The translations under genes and the position numbers were made by a program. Shown one piece after another: positions 8,395 to 18,081 of a stretch of DNA of 64,000 bases (its first letter is position 1; each line of letters starts with the position of its first letter). The DNA comes from DUZB01 sp963747555 (GTDB taxonomy: Bacteria > Desulfobacterota > DSM-4660 > Desulfatiglandales > Desulfatiglandaceae), in the NCBI GenBank assembly GCA_963747555.1, contig CAVVFZ010000034.1:248001-312000 (forward strand), in the 5' to 3' direction. A model generated the notes under the pieces. The model ran no database searches. It had not been told where the DNA came from and saw only the letters and a list, made by a program, of their open reading frames with translations.

Positions 8395-9591
8395 CTAGAA
8401 GGTGATCTGGAACTGTACACCAAAGACCTGGTAGCTTCCGCTGTCCACGCTGGACTGTGTGGCGGTTGTGTTATTCCACGCGGTGTTGCTGTCGCCATCA
8501 TCATACCACATCAACTCAGGCCGTACACTGAAGCCTTTGGCCAACTGAATGGGACAACTGATACCCCACATCATGGATTTATAATCTAACGGATTGTCAT
8601 CGCCGGAGGAGCTCATCTGGCCGAAAATCAGGTGAGGCGTAACCGGACCGAACTTAAATGCCAGATCAATCCAGTAACCCCAGCCGGTGGTGTCATCCAG
8701 CCTGTAATCAGAGTTAACGGTTGGCCTGTAGGACGTAACGCCTGAATTTGTAGCAGTGGGGTTGGCACCGATAAGCATTCTGGTGTTACCAATGTTCTGG
8801 CCGTAGTTACCTTCAGCCGTCAGCATGACCGGACCCATACCGAACTTGAGGCCCAGCGATCCGGCGTAGGTGGAGACGGAATCGTCAATGGTGGAATTCA
8901 CCTGTTTGTCAAACGTTCTCTGCTGCCACAAGAGGCCGGGATACAGTACGACAGGTCCGATATTGATATGCGCACCAAGGTCGAACCGGGGAATTTTCGT
9001 GCTTGTCGTATAATCCTGGGGATTAATGGTTCCCGAGGCATCAATAAACCTGGCACCGCCATTAGGATCCACAACGGCCAGGGCAATACCGAACATCTTG
9101 TTCATTTCAAAGGTAGCGCGGACCTGGGGAAAACGTCCTGAGTAGTATTCACCGTAGCCGACGCCGATGATGTTGAGGCTGTTGTCCTGGGTACCCAACA
9201 GCTGACTCGGGTTCAGAGGAGAGAAGGGGGTTGTGCTGTGACCAGCCATGATCTGGAACTGGCTGTTTACATCCCACCAACCGTATGCATGCCGGACGGA
9301 GACGGCCGTGCTGCCGCTGGCGCCGCCGATACCGAACTCAATATACATTCCTACGTTGTCTTCATTGGTCCATCTTCCATAAAGACGGGTAATACTCGGC
9401 AGTTCGATTCTCGTATTGCTGTAAGACTCTTTGCCATTTGTGCCTTCATAGATTGCTGCTGATTTTGAATTTCTCTGGAGATAGTAGAAATCCGTGAAGA
9501 TAATACCGCCGATCTTAACCTCTGCCATAGCCGGTACGGAAAAAGCGACCAGCAGGAGCGCTGCAATTCCCAATACAAATAATTTTTTCAT
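8395..9591 (-). CDS. Outer-membrane porin-like beta-barrel protein
   Basis: A 398-residue secreted protein with a clear signal peptide (MKKLFVLGIAALLLVAFSVP, then AMA before EVKIGG). The mature part is rich in alternating hydrophobic strands and aromatic girdle residues, with segments such as VGMYIEFGIGGASGST and WGYWIDLAFKFGPVTPHLIF. It ends in phenylalanine (FGVQFQITF), the usual signal for BAM-dependent insertion. It should form a diffusion or substrate channel in the outer membrane. Start is ATG 9591 behind AGGAGG with eight-base spacing. The gene is alone, with its own strong terminator and a roughly 320-base upstream region. Substrate cannot be inferred. Confidence 0.85.
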   Translation of the reverse strand: MKKLFVLGIAALLLVAFSVPAMAEVKIGGIIFTDFYYLQRNSKSAAIYEGTNGKESYSNTRIELPSITRLYGRWTNEDNVGMYIEFGIGGASGSTAVSVRHAYGWWDVNSQFQIMAGHSTTPFSPLNPSQLLGTQDNSLNIIGVGYGEYYSGRFPQVRATFEMNKMFGIALAVVDPNGGARFIDASGTINPQDYTTSTKIPRFDLGAHINIGPVVLYPGLLWQQRTFDKQVNSTIDDSVSTYAGSLGLKFGMGPVMLTAEGNYGQNIGNTRMLIGANPTATNSGVTSYRPTVNSDYRLDDTTGWGYWIDLAFKFGPVTPHLIFGQMSSSGDDNPLDYKSMMWGISCPIQLAKGFSVRPELMWYDDGDSNTAWNNTTATQSSVDSGSYQVFGVQFQITF

Positions 9592-9913
9592 TACTCATTC
9601 CTCCTAAATTGTACATTCGTGTAATAAAAAAAACAAAAACAATCATCCTCAAAACAAAAGCCTCTTAGATTTCACCTCCTTTCCTAATTTTATGTGAATA
9701 TCGCAAGACACTCACACAAACAAAGTTTAAAACTTTCTCCTTGGAAAAGGCATTTACCAGAGTACAAGAAGATTGTCAAGTGTTTTTCGCTGACAAGCCT
9801 CCCGACTCAGGCGAAAAAATGTTACAGATCCCCTTGCATTTCGTTTTCCAACGAACGTCTTCAGTGCCTTCAGCAGTTTCCCGTTAAAAGCGCCGGCAAT
9901 CGCTTAGGCATGG
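9592..9913. other. Porin upstream region, no gene seen
   Basis: Contains a possible minus-strand promoter (TTGACA 9774-9779, 17-base spacer, TGG-TAAATG at 9751-9756) and a second Shine-Dalgarno-like AAAGGAGGTGAAAT near 9670-9683 not followed by a convincing ORF. A long 5' leader for the porin mRNA is likely. Confidence 0.4.
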
Positions 9914-10879
9914 TTAGCTCTCATAGATCCCTGTCACAACCATTTGCGCTTCCTTTATGATCCTGTCAAATAGTTCTTTCACCGTAGGAATATCGTGGGC
10001 AAGCCCGATCCCCTGGCCGCAGGAAATGACCCCCGAATCCAAATCGCCGTCCCGGTACATTTTCCTTGCCTTTTCGCCCGCCGCAATATTGATGATCTCG
10101 GGTAGATTCGACTGTGCATCCTCCAGTTCAGCACATTTTTTCGCCGCCCCGTTGTTCCATACCCTGTGCGTGGCGCCGATGGATCGCATGATCAGCATGG
10201 TATCCAGCTCCCCGGCATTTACAAGGGCGTTCTTGAGGAGATCATGGATCGGGGCCTCCCTGGTAACCAGCAGGCGCGTACCCATTATCACCCCTTTTGC
10301 GCCGAGGGAAAGAACGGCCGCGAGTCCCCGGCCATCGGAAACGCCCCCTCCCCCGATGACAGGGACACGGAGGCTTTCCGCCACTCTTGGAACCAGGACC
10401 AATGTCCCCACATCCAGTTTGCCGGTAGCGCCTCCGTTTTCATATCCCACGACCGTCACGATGTCGGCCCCCATCTCCTGCACCTTCAGGGCATAACGAA
10501 CCCCCACGCATTTATGCATCCAGACGAGCCCTGCCTCCTTAAATCGGGCACACAGGTCAGCGGGCGCCGAATGTCCGGAGGTCTCCACGATTTTCACCCC
10601 CTTTTCCAAAAGGAGATCGAGATAGTCATTGTTGTCAATGGGCCGCATCATGGGAAAGAGATTGAGATTGACCGCAAAAGGCCTGTCAGTGAGGTCAAAA
10701 AGCTGATCCAGGGCTTTCGCAAAGTCCTCACGGGTCTGATAAATAGCGGAGGCAAGCACCCCGAGTCCGCCGGCGTTGGAAATGGCAGCCGTGAATGCGG
10801 AGGTGGAAATCCACATCATGGTTCCCCCCACAATGGGATACTCAATTCCCAGCATTTCGGTAACAGCGGTCTTGAACAT
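9914..10879 (-). CDS. Nitronate monooxygenase / FabK-like flavin oxidoreductase
   Basis: A 321-residue TIM-barrel FMN protein of the nitronate monooxygenase (2-nitropropane dioxygenase) and FabK group. Visible features are the N-terminal IEYPIVGGTMMWIS with AISNAGGLGVLA, the barrel segment GADIVTVVGYENGGATG, and the phosphate-binding run VPVIGGGGVSDGRGLAAVLSLGAKGVIMGTR. Members oxidise nitronates or reduce enoyl-ACP; which applies cannot be settled from sequence alone. AAGGAGGAGGTAT precedes the ATG. The neighbouring iron-sulfur protein gene lies 85 bases upstream on the same strand, so the two may be co-expressed. Confidence 0.85.
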   Translation of the reverse strand: MFKTAVTEMLGIEYPIVGGTMMWISTSAFTAAISNAGGLGVLASAIYQTREDFAKALDQLFDLTDRPFAVNLNLFPMMRPIDNNDYLDLLLEKGVKIVETSGHSAPADLCARFKEAGLVWMHKCVGVRYALKVQEMGADIVTVVGYENGGATGKLDVGTLVLVPRVAESLRVPVIGGGGVSDGRGLAAVLSLGAKGVIMGTRLLVTREAPIHDLLKNALVNAGELDTMLIMRSIGATHRVWNNGAAKKCAELEDAQSNLPEIINIAAGEKARKMYRDGDLDSGVISCGQGIGLAHDIPTVKELFDRIIKEAQMVVTGIYES

Positions 10880-10964
10880 ATACCTCCTCCTTGCTTTCGG
10901 TTACCGGCTCTTCCATTTTTCCTAAAGCTCCTTCAAGCCATTTCAGCCCCTGGATTCCATCTTT

Positions 10965-12062
10965 CTATTTCCCCATCATAGCAAGAGGGATCAACGATTT
11001 TCCCCTCTTTAAGGCCAGCTCCATCATGGTCATCTGCGCCTTTTCCGGGGGCTCCCTTCTATTTTCTTTCGCTTTCGCCCGCAGTTTGATCGCCTCCACG
11101 GCGCAGGTGGAGACACAAAGACCGCAACCGATGCAGCGATCAAGATTGACTTGGGCGACTTCGTTATCTCCGATAGTAATGGCGTTCATCTGGCACCGGT
11201 CCAGGCAGACTTCACAGGCAACACAAAGATCAGGATCTACCTGAGCAAAATAATTGGCGATGACGATTTCTACGGGTTTCGGATGCCGGTTCAGCATCCG
11301 CAGCATCCCGCAGCAATCCCCGCAGCAGTTACACATTCCCCCGGGGTTCTGGGCGTTGAACGGCTGTGGCACCAGGCCGGCTTTTTCGCAGTTATCCAGG
11401 ATCTCCAGGGCCTCTTCCTGAGTAATCCACCTTCCCATCCCCTTTTCCACATAATAGTCCGCATGAGACCCAGCCATGATACAGACTTCAACCGGCTTCT
11501 CACACGCCTGCCCCAACAGACCCTGCTGAACCCTGCAGATACATTTTGCCACGGCAAGTCGGTCTTTGGCTTTGATGATCTCGCGGGCATCATCATAGGG
11601 CACAACAGGCCAGGTAACATCAATCGCCTGGTTTACCGGGATGGTTCTCATGGGGACCGTCTGCCTGGAACTTTCTCCGGCAAAGGCCTCATTGTAATAG
11701 TCCTCCATCAGCCGGGCCAGTTCGAGATCCATGGTTTTTACCTGGTATTCGTAAATCCCCACCACGTAGGGGGCGGCCCCGTATTTGACAGTGTCCCCTT
11801 TTCGAACCCGAAAGACCAGTCCATTTTCCGCCATCTGTTCCAAAAGGCTCGCCACATGGTCCGGGTCCCGGCCGGTTCGTTTGGCCACATCCGCAGGGGC
11901 CTCCATCATCAGACTGAGCTGAAGGTACATCTCCGCGGCCTCCTCGGTAAAAAGCCTTCGAAGGATCTGGATCTCCACACCCGATTCGGTAGCGGGAAAA
12001 CCGATGGAATACTGGTCCAGTTGTTCTCTCAGCCTTGCGTACACATCTTTGGACATTGCCAT
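10965..12062 (-). CDS. Winged-helix-like / dicluster 4Fe-4S protein
   Basis: About 365 residues. The N-terminal 100 residues resemble a winged-helix module (APADVAKRTGRDPDHVASLLEQMAENGLVFRVRKGDTVKYG). A cysteine-rich middle follows (CICRVQQGLLGQAC, then CNCCGDCCGMLR), and a C-terminal 2x[4Fe-4S] ferredoxin domain (CVACEVCLDRC and CIGCGLCVSTC). The architecture matches a group of anaerobe ferredoxin-type proteins of unresolved role; electron transfer is likely. The start is uncertain: an ATG at 12086 lies inside ahcY, while ATG 12062, just after the ahcY stop, gives a sensible product, so that is used here. Closeness to ahcY and metK suggests a link to methyl or one-carbon metabolism, which is inference only. 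Confidence 0.8.
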   Translation of the reverse strand: MAMSKDVYARLREQLDQYSIGFPATESGVEIQILRRLFTEEAAEMYLQLSLMMEAPADVAKRTGRDPDHVASLLEQMAENGLVFRVRKGDTVKYGAAPYVVGIYEYQVKTMDLELARLMEDYYNEAFAGESSRQTVPMRTIPVNQAIDVTWPVVPYDDAREIIKAKDRLAVAKCICRVQQGLLGQACEKPVEVCIMAGSHADYYVEKGMGRWITQEEALEILDNCEKAGLVPQPFNAQNPGGMCNCCGDCCGMLRMLNRHPKPVEIVIANYFAQVDPDLCVACEVCLDRCQMNAITIGDNEVAQVNLDRCIGCGLCVSTCAVEAIKLRAKAKENRREPPEKAQMTMMELALKRGKSLIPLAMMGK

Positions 12063-12067
12063 ATTTC

Positions 12068-13393
12068 TCAGGTCCCCATCTCCCATGAAGACAGGTATTT
12101 TTCCTGTTCCTCCGTCAATGTGTCAATTTCCACACCCATCGATTTCAGTTTCAATCTAGCGATTTCCTTGTCGATTTCAGCGGGAACAGGGTATACCTTC
12201 TTTTCCAGGACCCGGTATGTTTTCGCCACATGTTCCGCCGACAGAGCCTGGTTGGCAAAACTCATATCCATCACGCTGGACGGATGTCCTTCGGCAGCAG
12301 CCAGATTCACCAGTCTGCCTTCCCCCAAAAGAAAGATCCTGCGACCGTTTTTCAGGGTGAACTCATCCACAAATTCCCGGATGTTCCTCTTTTCCACGGA
12401 GGCATCCGCTAATCCCGGGAGATCCAGCTCCACATCGAAGTGCCCGGAATTAGAAACGATTGCCCCGTTTTTCATGGTAACATAATGTTCCCCCCTGATG
12501 ACGTTGATATCGCCGGTAAGGGTGCAGAAAAAATCACCGAGAGGAGCCGCCTTGGCGATGGTCATAACCTGGAATCCGTCCATGACTGCTTCGAGGGCGC
12601 GCAGTGGATCCACTTCACACACGATCACATGGGCGCCATGTCCCTTTGCCTTGGTGGCAACCCCCCTGCCACACCAGCCATATCCACTCACCACGAAAGT
12701 GCTTCCCGCAAGGAGGCGGTTTGTGGCCCTGATAATCCCATCCAGGGAACTCTGCCCGGTGCCGTAGCGGTTATCAAAGAGATGCTTGGTATCCGCATCG
12801 TTGACGGATATGATGGGGAATTGCAGCACGCCGTCTTTCTCCATGCTCCGCAGCCGGATGACGCCTGTGGTCGTTTCTTCCGTCCCGCCGATCACGTTCA
12901 ACAGGAGCTGCTTTCTGGCTTCATCGGATAACCCCTGTCCCCACTCGCTGACAGACGGTTCCAGGTCTTCCCATTTCTTGAGAGCAATGAAATGAAGAGA
13001 ACTGACCAGATCCGCTCCGTCATCCATGGTAAGGTGGGGCCCATGTTTGAGAGCCGAAAGGATATGGCTGTAGTAGGTGGCATGGTCCTCTCCCTTTATG
13101 GCAAAAACCGGTATTTCATCGTCTGCTACGAGGGAGGCCGCCACATCGTCCTGGGTGGAGAGGGGATTCGACGCGCAGACCACCAGGTCCGCTCCACCCG
13201 CCTTTAGTGTTTTGGCCAAGGCGGCTGTTTCCGTGGTAACGTGAAGACATGCGGAAAGTTTCAACCCCTTCAAAGGCTTCTCTTTTTCGAATCGTTCCCT
13301 GATGCTCCTGAGCACATCCATGCTCATCTCGGCCCATTCAATTCTGAGGCGACCCTTTGCTGCCAGGTTTATATCTTTGATATCATAATCCAT
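12068..13393 (-). CDS. ahcY: Adenosylhomocysteinase
   Basis: A 441-residue S-adenosylhomocysteine hydrolase, which cleaves SAH to homocysteine and adenosine with bound NAD. Diagnostic segments are LSACLHVTTETAALAKTLKAGGA, FDNRYGTGQSSLDGI, the Rossmann motif VVSGYGWCGRGVATKAKGHG, and the C-terminal tyrosine region. It directly follows metK on the same strand (23-base gap), forming a compact SAM-recycling pair: MetK makes SAM, and AhcY clears the SAH left by methyltransferases. No SAH riboswitch was found in the short gap. Confidence 0.97.
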   Translation of the reverse strand: MDYDIKDINLAAKGRLRIEWAEMSMDVLRSIRERFEKEKPLKGLKLSACLHVTTETAALAKTLKAGGADLVVCASNPLSTQDDVAASLVADDEIPVFAIKGEDHATYYSHILSALKHGPHLTMDDGADLVSSLHFIALKKWEDLEPSVSEWGQGLSDEARKQLLLNVIGGTEETTTGVIRLRSMEKDGVLQFPIISVNDADTKHLFDNRYGTGQSSLDGIIRATNRLLAGSTFVVSGYGWCGRGVATKAKGHGAHVIVCEVDPLRALEAVMDGFQVMTIAKAAPLGDFFCTLTGDINVIRGEHYVTMKNGAIVSNSGHFDVELDLPGLADASVEKRNIREFVDEFTLKNGRRIFLLGEGRLVNLAAAEGHPSSVMDMSFANQALSAEHVAKTYRVLEKKVYPVPAEIDKEIARLKLKSMGVEIDTLTEEQEKYLSSWEMGT

Positions 13394-13416
13394 AAATGTA
13401 ACCTCTCTTTATATTT

Positions 13417-14580
13417 TTATTTTACCGCCTTTTTCAGGTTTGCTATGGCGTCTGTCTTTTCCCAGGAAAATTCGGGAAGCTCCCGTCCAAAATGACCATA
13501 ATTGGTGGTTTTCCTGTAAATGGGCCGCAGGAGATCCAGCCGTTCAATAATGGCAGCCGGCCGCAGGTCAAACTCTTTTTTGACGATCTCGGTAAGCTCG
13601 CTGCTTGGAAGGACGCCGGTACTGTAGGCGCCTACCATCACGGAGACCGGTTCCGCCCGTCCGATCGTGTAGGCCACCTGAATCTCGCAATTGCGGGCGA
13701 GCCCGGCGGCCACCATGTTTTTAGCAATATAGCGGCACATGTAAGACGCACTGCGATCCACCTTTGAGGGATCTTTTCCGGAAAATGCGCCGCCTCCATG
13801 GTAGCCGAATCCACCATAGGTATCCATGATGATCTTACGTCCCGTAAGACCGCAGTCACCCATAGGGCCGCCCACCACAAATCGCCCTGTGGTATTGATG
13901 AAATACTGGGTATCCTGATCCAGCAGTTCTTTGGGAATAACCTCGAGGATGACTTTTTCGATAATCGCCTCTCTGAGGGTATCGTAATCCACATCCGGAC
14001 TGTGCTGGGCTGCGATAACCACGGTATGAATCCTGGAGGGAACTCCGTCCACATATTGCACGGTAACCTGGGACTTTCCGTCAGGTCTGAGCCATGGCAA
14101 TTGTCCCGATTTCCTTACGTGGGCAAGTCTTCGGGTCAGACCGTGGGCCAGGTAGATCGGCATGGGCATAAAGACATCGGTGTCCTGGCAGGCATAGCCG
14201 AACATGAGACCCTGGTCTCCCGCACCCTGTTCTTTGAAGAGGCCGGTCCCGTCAACCCCCATGGCGATATCAGGGGACTGTTTATCAATAGTAGAAAGGA
14301 CGGCACAGGTCTCCCAATCAAATCCCATAGAGGAATTTTTGTACCCGATATCTTTGATGGTCGTGCGAACCACTTCGGGAAGGTCTACATAGGCGGAGGT
14401 GGTAATTTCCCCTGAAATCATGGCCATACCCGTGGTTACGAGGGTTTCGCAGGCTACCCGGGCCTTGGGGTCCTGTCCGATGATTTCATCGAGGACATGA
14501 TCGGAAATCTGATCGGCTACCTTGTCGGGATGTCCCTCGGTCACCGATTCGGAAGTAAATAAAAAGTTGGAAGGTCTCAT
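13417..14580 (-). CDS. metK: S-adenosylmethionine synthetase
   Basis: A 387-residue MetK, making SAM from methionine and ATP. It carries the family signatures GHPDKVADQISD, GAGDQGLMFGYACQDT, and the glycine-rich GGGAFSGKDPSKVDRSA. Length is normal. The start ATG at 14580 is preceded by AAAGGAGACAGGA. Operon with ahcY is likely. The upstream 87 bases hold no recognisable SAM riboswitch. Confidence 0.98.
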   Translation of the reverse strand: MRPSNFLFTSESVTEGHPDKVADQISDHVLDEIIGQDPKARVACETLVTTGMAMISGEITTSAYVDLPEVVRTTIKDIGYKNSSMGFDWETCAVLSTIDKQSPDIAMGVDGTGLFKEQGAGDQGLMFGYACQDTDVFMPMPIYLAHGLTRRLAHVRKSGQLPWLRPDGKSQVTVQYVDGVPSRIHTVVIAAQHSPDVDYDTLREAIIEKVILEVIPKELLDQDTQYFINTTGRFVVGGPMGDCGLTGRKIIMDTYGGFGYHGGGAFSGKDPSKVDRSASYMCRYIAKNMVAAGLARNCEIQVAYTIGRAEPVSVMVGAYSTGVLPSSELTEIVKKEFDLRPAAIIERLDLLRPIYRKTTNYGHFGRELPEFSWEKTDAIANLKKAVK

Positions 14581-14667
14581 TCCTGTCTCCTTTCATTCAG
14601 GTGTGGTTGAATGGTTGTTTCGTTAAATTCTGGAGCCGGTTCCAATCTCGGCTGCTTGATGCAATTA

Positions 14668-15519
14668 TTATGAATCCCTGCCTAATACACGATTGTCTAT
14701 CAGCCGGGTCTTGCCCACATAGACTGCAAGGGCAAGCAGCGTATCTTCTGAAATGGCTTCCACGTCATCCAGCGTAACCGAATCACACAGGTTCACATAG
14801 TCTATTTTGGTATGGGGGTAGCGCTGAATCAAAGAACAGACCGCGCTTTTCACAACTTTCGCCTTTTTCTCTCCGTTCCGAAACAGTTCCACCGCCAGAT
14901 CGATCGATTTTTTGAGGCAGAGGGCCGATCCCCTTTCTTCTTTGGAAAGGTAACTGTTGCGTGAACTCATGGCCAGCCCATCAGGCTCCCGGTAGGTCGG
15001 CACCCCAATGATCTGAACGTCCATATTGAGATCCATGACCATCCGGCTGATCACGGCTAATTGCTGGTAATCTTTCTGGCCGAAGACGGCAATGTTCGGT
15101 TTTACAATATGGAAAAGCTTGGCAACTACTGTCGTTACGCCATCAAAATGCCCCGGCCTCGAAAGACCACAGAGATGCATGGGCAGTTTCTCCACCCGCA
15201 CAGCGGTCTGATTTCCTTCGGGATACATCTCTTTCACGGAGGGCATGAAAACGATATCCACCCCAACATTGTCGGCCTTTTCCAGATCGCCTTCCTCGTC
15301 TCTCGGATACTGATCCAGATCTTCGTTCGGACCAAACTGCGTGGGGTTTACAAAGATACTGATAACCAGTCTATCTGAATGTTTTATTCCCGCGCGCATC
15401 AACGCCAGATGGCCCTCATGGAGAAAACCCATGGTGGGAACAAACGCGATAGTCTGTCCCGCTGCCCTGACGGCATCGGACCACTGCTGCATATCCTGAA
15501 CAGTCTGAATAATTTCCAT
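14668..15519 (-). CDS. panC: Pantothenate synthetase
   Basis: A 283-residue PanC that joins pantoate and beta-alanine with ATP to make pantothenate for coenzyme A. Visible motifs are PTMGFLHEGHLALM (HxGH nucleotide-binding site), FVNPTQFGPNEDLDQYPR, FGQKDYQQLAVI and the KMSKS-like region MSSRNSYLSKEER. The gene lies between rsmA and metK on the same strand without panB or panD beside it. Confidence 0.96.
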   Translation of the reverse strand: MEIIQTVQDMQQWSDAVRAAGQTIAFVPTMGFLHEGHLALMRAGIKHSDRLVISIFVNPTQFGPNEDLDQYPRDEEGDLEKADNVGVDIVFMPSVKEMYPEGNQTAVRVEKLPMHLCGLSRPGHFDGVTTVVAKLFHIVKPNIAVFGQKDYQQLAVISRMVMDLNMDVQIIGVPTYREPDGLAMSSRNSYLSKEERGSALCLKKSIDLAVELFRNGEKKAKVVKSAVCSLIQRYPHTKIDYVNLCDSVTLDDVEAISEDTLLALAVYVGKTRLIDNRVLGRDS

Positions 15520-15615
15520 TGGATAACTCTCAAGCGAACAGTGCTCAAATGAGCGGTAAAACAGTTTGGCATCCGTTGATGGTTTCTGATCTTAAACGGC
15601 AAACTGTCCTATCTA

Positions 15616-16443
15616 TCATCTCGTTTCCGCCTTGTCAACAGCCAGAGCCGAAGTCAGGCACAGGTACTCGTCCATGTTCAGGGTTTCCGCTCGTCTTCCG
15701 GGATCGATATTACAGGCGGCCATCGCTTTTAAGAGGTCTTCTTTGGACCACCCATCTCCCGAAATCCCCATGGAATTCAGAAGCGTCTTTCTCCTGTGAG
15801 AAAAAGCGCCTTTTACCGTTTTGCTGAAAGCGGCATCACTGAGAGCCCTTTTAGGGTAAGGTTTTTCAAAATCGAGTGCAACCACCATGGAATTGACCAT
15901 GGGCTTTGGAAAAAAAGCCCTTCGGCCCACTTCCAGGATCGGTTTCACACTCGCGTTATACTGGATTAAAAGGGTCATGGCGCCGTAATCTCGGTTTCCG
16001 GGTATGGCGGCTAAACGTTTGGCAACTTCCCATTGAAACATCAATACCGCTCTCGAAACATATTCCCGGTTTTCCATCAGTTTTTTCAGTACAGGAGAGG
16101 AGATGTTGTAAGGCAGGTTTCCCGCAACCTGGATCTTTGTGGAAGACTCCGGCCGGATGCTGCTGAAATCAAAGGAGAGAATATCTTCTTGCACGAGCGT
16201 TACATTGGGGATTTTCAGACGCTTTAACTCCCCTTTCAAGGAATCCACCAGCCTTCTGTCTTTTTCCACGGCAACCACGCGCCCCACGCACTTGGAAAGG
16301 GGCAATGTCAAGGCGCCGAGTCCCGCACCGATTTCAACGACGGTGTCCTTGGTGGAAAATCCGGTTGCCGCGATGATTCTTTCAATAACGACAGGATCAA
16401 CAAGAAAATTCTGCCCTAATTTCTTATTGGGACGAATTTTCAT
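15616..16443 (-). CDS. rsmA: 16S rRNA dimethyladenosine transferase RsmA (KsgA)
   Basis: A 275-residue SAM-dependent methyltransferase that dimethylates the two adjacent adenines near the 3' end of 16S rRNA during small-subunit assembly. Motifs: LGQNFLVDP at the N-terminus, VEIGAGLGALTLPL (SAM site), and the catalytic NLPYNISSPVL. It overlaps the stop of the DUF2062 gene by four bases (ATGA), indicating translational coupling. Confidence 0.96.
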   Translation of the reverse strand: MKIRPNKKLGQNFLVDPVVIERIIAATGFSTKDTVVEIGAGLGALTLPLSKCVGRVVAVEKDRRLVDSLKGELKRLKIPNVTLVQEDILSFDFSSIRPESSTKIQVAGNLPYNISSPVLKKLMENREYVSRAVLMFQWEVAKRLAAIPGNRDYGAMTLLIQYNASVKPILEVGRRAFFPKPMVNSMVVALDFEKPYPKRALSDAAFSKTVKGAFSHRRKTLLNSMGISGDGWSKEDLLKAMAACNIDPGRRAETLNMDEYLCLTSALAVDKAETR

Positions 16444-16970
16444 GGGGTATCCTTTTGAACAGGAAGGATTTGATGCTTGCGTTCCCTCCGTAATTCGCGC
16501 CAGGCCCGGATCTTCTTAAATATGACAAGAAAAATAAAATAGGAAGGGATGGCAAAAACGGTTCCCATGATCAGTCCACCCACTAGAAATGTGGCCACCA
16601 TGAGGCCCCCGGAGGAAAGGATTTTTTCAACGATCACCATCGATTCCTGGCCGGACCGGACAGCTGCCATGATCGATGAAAAAAGGGCCTCCTGCCCATG
16701 CAGACCAAGAATGTGCACACCGATTTTATAGCTGAAATAATAGAGGAAATACCAGTTCAAAGGATTGCTGACCCACGTTCCCAGCGCTGCCGTAATCTTG
16801 CTGCCCTTAAAAAAAAGCGCAAGAGCCAAGGCGAGGGCCATCTGGAAAGGCATGATCGGCATCATACCGGTGAAGATGCCGAAAGACATGCCAAGGGCGA
16901 GTTCATGTGGGTCGCCCCTCAAACGAATGAATCGAAGGTAATAGTATCGGAGTAGTCTCTTTGGTTTCAA
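16440..16970 (-). CDS. DUF2062 membrane protein
   Basis: A 176-residue inner-membrane protein. The family signature is seen in RGDPHELALGMSFGIFTGMMPIMPFQMALALALALFF and WVSNPLNWYFLYYFSYKIG. Two to four hydrophobic segments span the length, with a basic C-terminal tail. Function is not established. The start appears to be TTG at 16970 with a weak ribosome-binding site. It overlaps rsmA by four bases, so the two are coupled. Confidence 0.85.
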   Translation of the reverse strand: MKPKRLLRYYYLRFIRLRGDPHELALGMSFGIFTGMMPIMPFQMALALALALFFKGSKITAALGTWVSNPLNWYFLYYFSYKIGVHILGLHGQEALFSSIMAAVRSGQESMVIVEKILSSGGLMVATFLVGGLIMGTVFAIPSYFIFLVIFKKIRAWRELRRERKHQILPVQKDTP

Positions 16971-17025
16971 GGGTTCTTACGTGCTCCCGCCTGCACTTTA
17001 TCAGAGAGGGAACCTTCAACAGGGT

Positions 17026-18081
17026 TCATGAAAAATCCCGGCTAATCTGAAAATTAACCTCTTCAATGGGATATCGGGACCGTACATCCAGAGACAGATC
17101 GCCCGTAATTCCCTTCAGTAGTCGATGATAACCAGCTGCCGCGATCATGGCGCCGTTATCGGTGCAGAATTCCGGAGCTGGGTAAAAGGCGGCGATTCCC
17201 TCCCTTGAAGCCTCTGCGGACATCCTTGTGCGCAAACGCCCGTTGCATGCAACGCCACCTGCCACCACCAGGGAAGTAACCCCTGTTTTCTTAGCCGCCA
17301 TGATCGTCTTTTGAACAAGGACGTCCACAACAGATTCCTGAAAGGAGGCTGCAATGTCTGCAAGCTGAATAGGGTGAAAAGCTTCGTCACGACTGCCTCC
17401 TTCTTTCCATTTTTTCATGTAGAGGGAGACGGCTGTTTTCAACCCGCTGAAACTGAAATCGAGGGAGTCCTTGTTCAGGTAAGCCCTGGGAAACCTGATC
17501 TTGTCGGGATTTCCTTCCAGAGAAATTTTTTCCACGGCCACCCCACCGGGATAACCAAGGCCGGAGATTTTGGCCACTTTGTCGAAGGCCTCTCCGGCCG
17601 CGTCATCCACGGTCTGCCCCATGGACATGTATTTCCCATAATTTTGCACATGGTAGATATTGGTGTGTCCTCCGGAAACCGTCAGGGCGACAAAAGGAAA
17701 TTCCGGCACTTCTTTTTCAAGAAAAATGGATAGGATATGCCCTTCAAGGTGATTGATGGGGATGAGAGGTTTTCCCTTCGAATAAGCCAATCCGGCGGCA
17801 TAATACAGCCCCACGAGAAGGGAACCCACCAGGCCGGGGCCTACGGTCACGGCGATGCCGTCCACTGCATCCAGTAGCGTACCCGCTTTCAGGAGGGCTT
17901 CCTCCACAACATACATAATATTCTTGATATGTTCCCGGGAGGCCAGTTCCGGCACAACCCCGCCATGGGGACGGTGAATGCCGACCTGTGATTGCACCAC
18001 GCTGGAAAGGACTTTCCTCCCGTCTGCCACTACGCCCGCCGACGTATCATCGCAGGAGGTATCGATGCCTAAAACGTTCAT
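17026..18081 (-). CDS. tsaD: tRNA N6-threonylcarbamoyladenosine synthase subunit TsaD
   Basis: A 351-residue ASKHA-fold protein that transfers the threonylcarbamoyl group to A37 of ANN-decoding tRNAs, working with TsaB and TsaE. Signatures: MNVLGIDTSCDDTSAGVV, the metal-binding PINHLEGHI, and VSGGHTNIYHV. ATG 18081 shares one base with the lysC stop codon (TGATG), so translation is coupled; an in-frame TTG one codon earlier is the weaker option. tsaE lies two genes upstream in the same cluster, a functional partner kept nearby. Confidence 0.96.
   Translation of the reverse strand: MNVLGIDTSCDDTSAGVVADGRKVLSSVVQSQVGIHRPHGGVVPELASREHIKNIMYVVEEALLKAGTLLDAVDGIAVTVGPGLVGSLLVGLYYAAGLAYSKGKPLIPINHLEGHILSIFLEKEVPEFPFVALTVSGGHTNIYHVQNYGKYMSMGQTVDDAAGEAFDKVAKISGLGYPGGVAVEKISLEGNPDKIRFPRAYLNKDSLDFSFSGLKTAVSLYMKKWKEGGSRDEAFHPIQLADIAASFQESVVDVLVQKTIMAAKKTGVTSLVVAGGVACNGRLRTRMSAEASREGIAAFYPAPEFCTDNGAMIAAAGYHRLLKGITGDLSLDVRSRYPIEEVNFQISRDFS

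Noticed and set aside
14581..14667. SAM or SAH riboswitch upstream of metK/ahcY
   Set aside because: The gap is under 90 bases and lacks recognisable SAM-I/SAM-II/SAH motifs.
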